From NCBI GenBank assembly GCA_913031145.1, contig CAJWCO010000019.1:1-44730 (forward strand): a stretch of DNA of 44,730 nucleotides, in the 5' to 3' direction. Below the pieces are notes generated by a model. That model ran no database searches, was not told the origin of the DNA, and was given only the letters and a program-made list of their open reading frames with translations. The translations under genes and the position numbers were made by a program. This DNA is from an uncultured Cellvibrionales bacterium. GTDB lineage: Bacteria > Pseudomonadota > Gammaproteobacteria > Pseudomonadales > Porticoccaceae. Below are positions 26,993-34,862 of this stretch, one piece after another; position 1 is the first letter of the stretch; the number at the start of each line of letters is the position of its first letter.

Positions 26993-28285
26993 TTAAATAA
27001 CACCTAAGCGGCGTAGCCGACTCATCTCCTCGCCATCAGTATTTAACATGCGCTTGAGCACATCTTCGGTGTGCTCTCCCAGTGCGGGTCCGGGTCGAAC
27101 AGTACGTCCTGGGGTGTCTACCAACCGAGGCGCCATGGCGGGAATATGCAAGACTTCCCCATCGACGATCACCTCTTCAAACGCACCTCGCGCTTGGTAG
27201 TGTGGGTCTGCGAACATATCCTCAACATTCAGAATGGGCCCCGCCGCGATTGACGCATCTTGTAACATACCGAGGGCCTCGTCTAGCGATACCGTAGCCG
27301 CCCAGTCAGCGATCGCTGTGTCAATTAAACGCTCGTGCGCGACGCGCCCAACATTGTCTGAAAAGCGCGGATCAACGGCAAGGTCTTCTCGGCCCATAGC
27401 TCGGGTTAGCCGCTCAAACATCGACTTTGTATTCGCGCCAATGATCACCAACTTACCGTCGTTACAGCGATAAGTATTTGAAGGAACAATCCCCGTAATC
27501 GTGCTCCCGGAGGGTTGTCGCACCTGCCCAGCACCTGAAAACTCAGGCACAACCGCCTCAAGCAAATTGAAAACCGATTCAAAGATCGACACATCCACCA
27601 CTTGGCCGTGCCCAGAGCCTTTTTGAAGGCGATGAATGTACGCCATACACACACCTAAAGCCGCGTGTATCCCTGCGAGCGAGTCGCCCAAGCTCAAGTT
27701 CGGGCGCACAGGCAATTCACCTGGCACCCCGTTAAGGTATCGAAAACCACCAAACCCCTCGCACACAGAGGCAAACCCGGGGCGATCTGCGTAAGGGCCG
27801 GTCTGACCATAACCTGAGATTCGCGTATAAATGAGGTCTGCATTGATAGCGCGAATATCGTCCGGCCCCAAACCCCAGTTTTCCATCACACCGGGGCGAA
27901 AATTCTCGATCAATACATCACACTTGGCGCAAAGATCTCGCACAATTTGCTGCCCATCCTGAGATTTCAAATCGACCGTAACCGATTGTTTGTTGCGACC
28001 AAGGCTCCACCACCACAACGATGTTCCGTTTTTAACCGTTCGCCAGTCACGGATCGTGTCCCCTGCGCCGGGTGGTTCAATTTTAATCACCTCCGCGCCA
28101 AAATAGCCTAAAATGGTGCTTGCAAAGGGGCCCGCTAGAATCTGCCCGAGCTCCAGCACAACCAAACCCTCGAGCGGGCGAGCACCTGCGCTGATCATTT
28201 TTTTCGCCGGCTGCGGCTCATTCGGTATTGTGGGCAAGTGACTCTCCATGAATTCGTTACTGACAACGGATGCCCCCTCAGACAT
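26993..28285 (-). CDS. Class III CoA-transferase (CaiB/BaiF family)
   Basis: A family III CoA-transferase of about 430 residues moving CoA between carboxylic acids. Seen are PLEGLVVLELGQILAGPFAS, LGYFGAEVIKIEPPGAGD, WWSLGRNKQSVTVDLKS, DVLIENFRPGVM, and SLGDSLAGIHAALG containing the catalytic Asp. The start is uncertain: the frame is open to 28345, but its first 20 residues look non-coding. I place the start at the ATG of MSEGASVV (28285); ATGs at 28249 and near MISAGARPLEG are alternatives, and none has a good ribosome site. It provides a second way, besides the ligase, to activate an acid. Confidence 0.9.
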   Translation of the reverse strand: MSEGASVVSNEFMESHLPTIPNEPQPAKKMISAGARPLEGLVVLELGQILAGPFASTILGYFGAEVIKIEPPGAGDTIRDWRTVKNGTSLWWWSLGRNKQSVTVDLKSQDGQQIVRDLCAKCDVLIENFRPGVMENWGLGPDDIRAINADLIYTRISGYGQTGPYADRPGFASVCEGFGGFRYLNGVPGELPVRPNLSLGDSLAGIHAALGVCMAYIHRLQKGSGHGQVVDVSIFESVFNLLEAVVPEFSGAGQVRQPSGSTITGIVPSNTYRCNDGKLVIIGANTKSMFERLTRAMGREDLAVDPRFSDNVGRVAHERLIDTAIADWAATVSLDEALGMLQDASIAAGPILNVEDMFADPHYQARGAFEEVIVDGEVLHIPAMAPRLVDTPGRTVRPGPALGEHTEDVLKRMLNTDGEEMSRLRRLGVI

Positions 28286-28746
28286 AACGAAGAGGATCCA
28301 CAAAGCATGAATATAACCACTAATACGCCTTATCACCAGCGCCATTTTTGCTTTTAGTACAGATACCTAGACGCCGTCTAAGAGCGAGTTAATGCCGCGT
28401 TTCCATGCCCAATAACCACATAAAATACGCACAACAATGGATCATCTCGTCAGTTGATTTGGGTGAGTTCCTGCGGTTTTTTGTCCGTAAAAGCACCGAA
28501 TCTACAATACTTACGCGTTCAATTATTCTTACAATCGCTCGACGGTATAAGGTAACCTGCACGGCGTTTAATCTGCTGCCATCGCCTCGGCTAGAACCTG
28601 ATTACGTGAGCTCACTAAAAGGGTCTTGCGGGCAAGACACTGAGAAGGATAATACTCAGTCAAACTGGCGAACCGGCAATCGCGTTTTTATGCATTGATA
28701 CCATCCAAAGGACATGCGCATTTGACCGCGCCAAAAGGACAATCCT
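28286..28746. other. Divergent intergenic region, CoA-transferase / GH32-like
   Basis: About 400 bases; the open frames here show no family features. Promoters of both flanking genes must lie here. No WWTGGGGGAWW copy seen. AAAGGA seven bases before 28747 is the ribosome site of the GH32-like gene. Confidence 0.35.
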
Positions 28747-30546
28747 GTGACCCAAGAAGATGATGTATTTGCGGCCATAAAAGCCCACACTACAGCCAGA
28801 ATTAACGGCGAAGTGGACGCCGTCATTGACTCCCACTCTGAAGATTGGGAGGACAACAAAGGCTATCGAAAGAAAAATCTAAAAGATGGGCACCTCGCAT
28901 TTACCACGGGGGCCTTGAAAACAGATATCAGCGTAGACTTAAGTCAGACAGAGATTTCCATTACCGATGATCGCGCAGTCTGCGGCCCTGTTGTGGTGTC
29001 AACGCAAGAAGGTGAACTCAGCTACCGCTATACGTTAAAGAAAGAAACCGACGGGGTGTGGCGACTGGTCTACACACAAACACTTGCGTGGAAACCAGCG
29101 TCCCTTGATGCTCTTTCGAGCGAGCGCCAAGAACAAGCGGAGTCATTAGCGAGGACCGTTCGTCAGCACCGCGAAACACTGCTTAAGGATCCCCTCAGAC
29201 CCGCCTATCATTTTGTCATCCCCGAGGGTGTCGCCTTCCCCTTTGACCCCAATGGCGCTATCTTCTGGAAGGGTCGCTACCATCTCTTTTATATTTTTCA
29301 AGATCGTAGATCTGGGGAACAATCAGATCATTGGGGTCATGTATCAAGTACCGATCTCTTTCACTGGCGACATCATCCCACCGGATTACTCGAGGGTATG
29401 TACAGTGGAAATTGTTTCATTAACGGCGATGGGATCCCGACCATTTGCTATCACCAAGTAGATCAAGGAAACGCTTTAGCCGTCGCCTTGGACGATAATC
29501 TAGATGAATGGCACAAATTAGCAACCAACCCAATCACACCGAAAACTCAAAAAGGGGACGAGCACCACGGAAAATATCGGTCATGGGATCCTTTCGGGTG
29601 GTACGACGGCGATACGTACTACGCAATATTTGGAGGTGAACGCCCTGCTGTGGCAAAGTCTGAGCATCTAGAGGGCGAATGGCACTATGTTGGTGATCTC
29701 TTCGCTCACGGCTTAGCTGATGTATCGCTCGCGGAAGATGTTTCCTGCGCTGAGCTTTTCAAACTGGGCGATAGAGACCTATTACTGTGTATCAGTCACC
29801 GTCTGGGTTGTCGATATTATGTGGGCGAGTGGAAAAATGAGCAGTTTTATCCCGAGTCCCATAGTCTGATGAGTTGGGGTGATAATGGCTTTTTTGCGCC
29901 TGAAAGTCTGCAAGACGAAGCGGGTCGTCGCATCATGTGGGCATGGCTTCTGGATTCAGAGAAATTCCATGCGCCTCCAGAAAGTACGTGGTCTGGAACC
30001 CTGAGTTTGCCCCGCGTTTTGTCCATGCACAACGGGACCATGCAGATGGACGTGCCGAAAGAAATTGAAGCGCTGAGATACAGGCCGTGGCAGACAAGAA
30101 ACCTTGACGTAAAGCCCGGCAATGATCTGGTGGTCGCGGGTGTCACAGGTAACTGCCTTGAATTGGATATTCAGATAAATACGGGGGACGCGTCAGCCTG
30201 TGGCGTGAAGGTCTGTCAATCGCCCGATGGACGAGAAGAAACCGTGATTGTGTTCGACGTTCACAATAGCCTGCTAACGGTCAACACGCAGAAGTCTGGA
30301 CCACTGGGCACCCCCAAAAATACGGCTTCCGCGCCCTTTTCGTTAGAAGCCCACGAATTACTCAGACTTCGTGTATTCGTCGACAAATCCGTCGTCGAAG
30401 TGTTTGCCAATAACCGACAAGTCGTGACGCGCCGAATCTATCCATCGCTTCCCGAAAGTGTCGGTATTAGCCTATTTTGCACCGCTGAACCCTGCCAGAT
30501 AACCACATTCAGCTCATGGCAGTTGTCACCCGCAAACCCCTATTAA
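28747..30546 (+). CDS. NTF2-like domain fused to GH32-type glycoside hydrolase
   Basis: A 599-residue fusion. Residues 1-115 look like an NTF2/SnoaL fold (DVFAAIKAHTTARINGEVDAVIDSH; VWRLVYTQTLAW). Residues about 150-430 form a GH32-like five-bladed propeller: FPFDPNGAIFWKGRYHLFYIF holds the nucleophile Asp167, and RSWDPFGWYDG holds the stabilising Asp281. Where GH32 has its ECP motif there is AEDVSCAELFKLG, so the acid/base may be Glu330 or Glu336. The C-terminal beta sandwich ends with LRLRVFVDKSVVEVFANN, a GH32 signature. The start is a GTG with AAAGGA seven bases upstream. There is no signal peptide, so it would act on imported sugars in the cytoplasm. Beta-fructosidase activity should not be assumed. 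Confidence 0.85.
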   Translation: MTQEDDVFAAIKAHTTARINGEVDAVIDSHSEDWEDNKGYRKKNLKDGHLAFTTGALKTDISVDLSQTEISITDDRAVCGPVVVSTQEGELSYRYTLKKETDGVWRLVYTQTLAWKPASLDALSSERQEQAESLARTVRQHRETLLKDPLRPAYHFVIPEGVAFPFDPNGAIFWKGRYHLFYIFQDRRSGEQSDHWGHVSSTDLFHWRHHPTGLLEGMYSGNCFINGDGIPTICYHQVDQGNALAVALDDNLDEWHKLATNPITPKTQKGDEHHGKYRSWDPFGWYDGDTYYAIFGGERPAVAKSEHLEGEWHYVGDLFAHGLADVSLAEDVSCAELFKLGDRDLLLCISHRLGCRYYVGEWKNEQFYPESHSLMSWGDNGFFAPESLQDEAGRRIMWAWLLDSEKFHAPPESTWSGTLSLPRVLSMHNGTMQMDVPKEIEALRYRPWQTRNLDVKPGNDLVVAGVTGNCLELDIQINTGDASACGVKVCQSPDGREETVIVFDVHNSLLTVNTQKSGPLGTPKNTASAPFSLEAHELLRLRVFVDKSVVEVFANNRQVVTRRIYPSLPESVGISLFCTAEPCQITTFSSWQLSPANPY

Positions 30547-30563
30547 AATCCGACTGGGTGACG

Positions 30564-31340
30564 CTAACCCTGAACGGTTCCATAAGCCGTACCCCCGTCG
30601 AGCGGGATCGTTGCCCCTAAAAGAAAATCACCCGCGCGCGAACACATATACACAGCCGTTCCGGCAATGTCATCTGGACATCCAATACGCTTTGCGGGTA
30701 TTCGAGGTGCCACCGAATCGGGATTATCTCTGGCCCATATATTCATGTCGCTAGCAAAAGCGCCGGGCGCAATCGCGTTCACTCGAATATTTTCTTCGGC
30801 TAAACGATTCGCCAAACGGCGTGTCAAGTGAATCACTGCGGCCTTGCTGGCCGAATAGGAATAGGTGTCAGTACGGGAATTAATTATTCCATCTGTCGAG
30901 GCAATATTAATGACCTTAGCCGGCTGCTCCGAACTGGCAGCAGCCCGCAACAAGGGTGCCAATTGTTGCGTCAGAAAAAACAACGACTTGACATTAATGT
31001 TCATCACTTTGTCCCAGCCCGATTCGGGGAATTCGTCAAATGATGCGCCCCATGAAGCGCCTGCGTTATTAATGAGAATATCGATTTGAGTTTCCTGTTC
31101 CGAAATTTTGGCCACAAAGGCTTGGATATCTTCAAGATTCGACAAGTCGTGTGGCAACGCAATGCACTCGCCAAACTCCGACAACTCTCGCGCCGTCTCG
31201 ATACAGGGCCTAGCTTTACGCGCTGTAACGTAAGTTCGAACGCCCCGACGCACAAATTCAGCGGCAATCATTTTTCCGATGCCGCGAGAGCCGCCCGTCA
31301 CAACAGCCACTCTTCCACTTAAATCAAACAGGTCAGTCAT
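30564..31340 (-). CDS. SDR-family oxidoreductase D (paralogue of SDR A)
   Basis: A classical SDR of about 258 residues: TGGSRGIGKMIA, NNAGASWGASFDEFPESGWDKVMNIN at the active-site approach, catalytic Tyr and Lys in YSYSASKAAV, and PLDGG. It matches SDR A (17421) nearly throughout, starting with MTDLFD and ending in the same DDIAGTAVYMCSRAG segment. I chose the ATG at 31340, seven bases after AAGGA; the frame is open to 31370. Upstream on the same strand is a truncated SDR relic. It converges with the GH32-like gene, ending 17 bases after it. Confidence 0.92.
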   Translation of the reverse strand: MTDLFDLSGRVAVVTGGSRGIGKMIAAEFVRRGVRTYVTARKARPCIETARELSEFGECIALPHDLSNLEDIQAFVAKISEQETQIDILINNAGASWGASFDEFPESGWDKVMNINVKSLFFLTQQLAPLLRAAASSEQPAKVINIASTDGIINSRTDTYSYSASKAAVIHLTRRLANRLAEENIRVNAIAPGAFASDMNIWARDNPDSVAPRIPAKRIGCPDDIAGTAVYMCSRAGDFLLGATIPLDGGTAYGTVQG

Positions 31341-31360
31341 CATGTTTTCCTTGTTGTATT

Positions 31361-31498
31361 TTATGGGCAAACATATGCCAATAAATAGTGAATGGCGACG
31401 TTGGCGCCCTGGGAGGCGAAACGTTCGGCCATAGCGCGCCCTATTCCCCGACTCGCACCGGTGATTAAGGCGGTGCGCCCCTGCAACCGACCCGTCAT
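31361..31498 (-). pseudogene. N-terminal remnant of another SDR
   Basis: A 45-codon frame opens with a ribosome site (GGAAGG) and ATG and reads MTGRLQGRTALITGASRGIG, then RAMAERFASQGANVAIHY. This is the complete first nucleotide-binding half-turn of an SDR up to the second beta strand. Homology then stops, and a TAA follows seven codons later, 20 bases before the start of SDR D. It is not a copy of SDR D. A deletion that removed the rest of a tandem SDR is the simplest explanation. Confidence 0.75.
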
Positions 31499-31871
31499 CA
31501 ACCCCTTCCCCCCAAATCTTTTATGCGTGCAGCCTCATGTCCCACGGGAAAAAAAACGCCCCATCACCCACGAACGAGCTCACAGTCAAATGGTCTAGAC
31601 GGGGGAATCAACCCAAACAGACGCCAGACGCTTATCGTCTGCTGTGCATGTGCGTAACGTCTTAAATTGGGCCACCAATGTTATGGGAGAATGCGACGAT
31701 AAGCCACTAGTGACAGCGCATGCCTCACCGAGCGATCAAAGTTTCCCCCCAGAAATGCAATGCAATCAATATTTAATGACATGCGATTGTCTCTAAAACG
31801 GCCCTCTACACGAACTGCTCACTCGGCTCAGACTGGGCGTACAACAAGCGTCCGTCTTTGCTTCCCAATAA
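31499..31871. other. Gene-free stretch upstream of SDR relic
   Basis: No gene recognised. It has several G/C runs flanked by A/T similar to the WWTGGGGGAWW element (ATTTGGGGGGAAG near 31512 on the minus strand, ACGGGGGAATC near 31600 on the plus strand), none an exact match. Probably decayed sequence left of the sulfatase relic. Confidence 0.3.
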
Positions 31872-32165
31872 ACCTGTGGTAAAAGTCAGTCGAGAACCCA
31901 TGACATGCGCTCGGGGCGGACCCCTGAACATGAAATAATCCTGCCGGAAGACGTTAGAACACTACCCGAATTGTTCCGCAAAGCGCAGTACGAAACGTAC
32001 AACAGCGATAAGGACGACTTCAACTTTACCGACAGAAAAAATGACCTGTATTCAATTTACGACAAGACAGATAGCGCGATTAAACACGCCAACTACAAAG
32101 GAGGTGGCGGCCCGTTTCCCCCAAAGTGGGTTAAAAAGCCCCGAATTCACGCAATGATTTTTTAA
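31872..32165 (+). pseudogene. Internal fragment of a sulfatase
   Basis: The frame between stops reads HDMRSGRTPEH, LPEDVRTLPELFRKAQYE, then DKDDFNFTDRKNDLYS. This follows the order of the segment after the formylglycine site in heparan-sulfatase-like enzymes (HHMRS, LPEYFRxAGY, KxDYNF). The catalytic N-terminus and the C-terminal two-thirds are absent, and an in-frame TAA lies immediately upstream. An ATG at 31905 gives 86 codons, but I regard this as a relic. The opposite-strand sulfatase 220 bases downstream is a different subtype and not its source. Confidence 0.65.
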
Positions 32166-32387
32166 GCGGTCGCAGCTGGTATTCACAACAGACGACCCCA
32201 AGCAACACGCATTTTTTTGCCGTGACAGTTTGAATCTCTGTGCGATCTAAGGCTTTAGATGTAAGTTGCGCAAAGCGCCTAGAACGGTTACGACCTCGCA
32301 CCCGCTGTGCGATCTAGCAACGCAGATTTGGGGCAGACTTTAGCCACATTGCACTGTCTATTTCGCAGCCTTAGCTGAATGAAAAAA
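32166..32387. other. Short gene-free stretch between sulfatase relic and sulfatase
   Basis: About 220 bases without recognisable coding sequence or clear terminator. Confidence 0.3.
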
Positions 32388-33836
32388 TTAAAGGGCCCAC
32401 TTAATATTCACGCCATCAACGGAAAAGCGCGGTTGGCCCTTGACACCCAACGGCGGCCACAAAGGCTCGATATTACCTTTGTTCCATTGTTTGTAGCGTG
32501 TCGTCAGCCGCTCGATGATGTCAGGGTGCGTAGCGGCGATATTATGCTTTTCGCCTATGTCGCGCGACAAATCATAGAGCCAGTGTCGCTCAGCGGCATA
32601 AATCAATTTCCAGTCGCCCTCTCGAACTGCCCAATTAGCGCCATTTCGCCAGAACAAAGCCTGATGAGGTGGAAGATTGTCGCCATTTTGTAAAACCGGT
32701 GTTAAATCAACACCATCGAGCTCTTTAGTGGGTATTTTTGTCGACTGGGCCGCTGCAACGACCGTCGGAAAAACATCTAATGTGCTAACTGGATGCTCGT
32801 AGGTACCGCCCGCAGAAATATGGCCCGGCCACTTCATCACAAATGGAACGCGCACCCCGCCTTCAAACAACGTGTGTTTTCCCAACCTCAAAGGCGAGTT
32901 ACTCGCGTACGCCGCAACCCCTGCTCCATTGTCACTAATAAGTATCACCAAGGTATTTTCTTCAAGACCCTGTTCTTCGATCACGCCCAATACAGACCCA
33001 ATGCTGTCATCTAGCGCGGAGATCATCGCAGCGTAGATACGTTTGGCTTCGTGCTCTATTTGAGGGAAACGATCATAGTATTCCTGCGTGACCTGCAGAG
33101 GGCCATGTGGTGCGTTGTAGGGAAGGTACAGAAAGAACGGAGCATCCTTATTGGCCCGTATAAAGGCGCCCGCCTCTCGCGTAAACGCTTCGGTAATATA
33201 GTCATCTTCATCAAAGGGAACGTGACCCCGCGCCACAGCGTCTTTACCGCGCCCCTTCCAAGTCGTAGGATTGGATAACTCGAAGGTATCGGTCTTCCTC
33301 GAATAACTCGCACTCTTAACATCAGCCCGTGTTGGGTCGGCATAATCTGTGGCTGCGGTAAGCACGCCAAAAAAGTGATCAAAACCGCGGTTAAGCGGAT
33401 GAAATACCTCTCGGTCGCCCAAGTGCCACTTGCCCACTATTCCCGTTGTGTAACCTGCAGAACGCAACGCGTCGGCCAGAGTAGATTCGTCGATTGGCAG
33501 GCCCGACTCGCCGGTAGGGTCTGCCTCGGGCAAAAATTCATGCCCAAAGCGCTGTTGATACCGTCCGGTCAAGAGACTCGCTCGTGACGGAGAACAGACA
33601 GGGCTTGTCACATAGCCTGCAGTGAAAACAGTGCCGGCTTCCGCCAAGCTGCGAATATGGGGCGTTGGGATGTCGTCACAACCGTACAGTTCGCTGTCAC
33701 AATAGCCGAGATCGTCGACAAATATCAGCACCACATTCGCCGGTAAAACGGACACTTCAGACACGGCGGCTATGTCGTCGGTTGTGCACCCAGCCAACCC
33801 AAATATAACCCACATCGCTCGAAGGAATCGTTTCAT
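32388..33836 (-). CDS. Sulfatase (formylglycine type) lipoprotein 2
   Basis: A 482-residue sulfatase. The lipoprotein signal ends in FGLAGC (Cys17). IFVDDLGYCD carries metal-binding Asp41 and Asp42. CSPSRASLLTGR is the formylglycine site (Cys81). GIVGKWHLGD and ILISDNGAG complete the active-site set. GAGG six bases upstream supports the ATG. It differs in motif details and length from the sulfatase at 12789, so the two probably act on different sulfate esters. It is divergent from the TonB-dependent receptor across 1 kb; joint use of a sulfated substrate is inference. Confidence 0.93.
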   Translation of the reverse strand: MKRFLRAMWVIFGLAGCTTDDIAAVSEVSVLPANVVLIFVDDLGYCDSELYGCDDIPTPHIRSLAEAGTVFTAGYVTSPVCSPSRASLLTGRYQQRFGHEFLPEADPTGESGLPIDESTLADALRSAGYTTGIVGKWHLGDREVFHPLNRGFDHFFGVLTAATDYADPTRADVKSASYSRKTDTFELSNPTTWKGRGKDAVARGHVPFDEDDYITEAFTREAGAFIRANKDAPFFLYLPYNAPHGPLQVTQEYYDRFPQIEHEAKRIYAAMISALDDSIGSVLGVIEEQGLEENTLVILISDNGAGVAAYASNSPLRLGKHTLFEGGVRVPFVMKWPGHISAGGTYEHPVSTLDVFPTVVAAAQSTKIPTKELDGVDLTPVLQNGDNLPPHQALFWRNGANWAVREGDWKLIYAAERHWLYDLSRDIGEKHNIAATHPDIIERLTTRYKQWNKGNIEPLWPPLGVKGQPRFSVDGVNIKWAL

Positions 33837-34501
33837 AAAAGACCTCGTCTGCTCGATAATTTATAGAAATAGTATTCGAATGCATGTTCCAAGTCGAATC
33901 ACCGACTTTGAGGGCACAACGATATTTACCCAAACAGATACCACGCACACAGACTTGAGCGTGAGCCCTGCCGTCGGTGGCAGTAACGCGGCGCCGATTC
34001 GCGAGTGTTTTTATGTCGCTCTCTTGGACAAACACGTCAAGCGCACCCTCACAGCGCTTTTGGGCCGTGCGATTAAATCCTTTTCCTTTTGTTAGTTTCT
34101 TTAACCCGACAACTGAACAGACGCGTAAGCAGCGAAGCGCATATGGCTTGGGCAGTAAACTGTAAAACCCAGGTATTCCGCACGAACTCGTTGGTAGAAT
34201 GCTTGATCATAAATGAACAATATCCGTTAACAACAGGAGAATTACGCCGCATGCCCCATGACCACGTCACGGACGCACCAACCGGTGTCTATGTAACGGT
34301 GTTATCGAATCACGCGCCGATTATCTGCCGTCTGGCCTTTTTACTTTACTGCGCTACCGAGCACAAATAAATGTCGCCCAAAGCCAAAAAGAGTGTGGGA
34401 ATTACCTTTTGAGTTTTCTAAGTGTATTGGCACCGATTCTATTGTGCGACATACCGACTTGTGCGGACACATTTATTATTCATTTATGAGTTATCTATGA
34501 A

Positions 34502-34512
34502 ATTCCCCCATT
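34502..34512 (-). promoter_or_regulatory. WWTGGGGGAWW element, copy 6 (AATGGGGGAAT)
   Basis: On the minus strand reads ATAAAATGGGGGAATTTC, sharing 13 bases exactly with copy 3. Located about 350 bases upstream of the TonB-dependent receptor, at the left edge of its AT-rich promoter region. Confidence 0.55.
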
Positions 34513-34570
34513 TTATAGTTCGCAGGAACCAAAATTTTCATGAGAAACTTTTTTTTATTTTCATTAAATT

Positions 34571-34583
34571 GTTAATAATTAAC
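34571..34583. promoter_or_regulatory. Palindrome GTTAATAATTAAC upstream of receptor
   Basis: A perfect 13-base palindrome in the AT-rich region, overlapping a possible -35 TTGTTA. It could be an operator or just AT-rich DNA. Confidence 0.3.
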
Positions 34584-34862
34584 GTTTTTATTTATTAAGA
34601 TCCGTTCAAAAAATGTAAGAACACTGCACGTAAGTCACTGCAGATCACTGTAAAATCTATGAGAAACTAGATAGACTTTTACTTTTTAATTACTAGTTAG
34701 CAATTATGAAGCGCAAAGTCGGGTATGTTGTGTTCGTCTCGGTTACTTCACAGGCATCATCAAAAAGAGAAGACATAGCAAATTGTGATGAATAAACGCT
34801 TCTCAAGATTAGTAGTTCAGAAAGTAGGTCATTTAAAAATATAAACTCGTTAGGAGGGGAAG

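Larger units (their letters stand above)
33837..34862. promoter_or_regulatory. Long upstream region of the TonB-dependent receptor
   Basis: About 1 kb without a credible gene. The right third is strongly AT-rich and holds a WWTGGGGGAWW copy, the palindrome GTTAATAATTAAC at 34571-34583, two copies of ATGAGAAACT (near 34540 and 34660), and three CACTG words near 34624-34652. TTGTTA at 34570-34575 could serve as a -35. The left two-thirds shows nothing I recognise. Confidence 0.45.

Noticed and set aside
26713-27000. Plus-strand frame with ISGGQQQ, like an ABC-transporter signature.
   Set aside because: No Walker A or B motif, no start with ribosome site, and the rest is unlike any ATPase; it lies between convergent genes.
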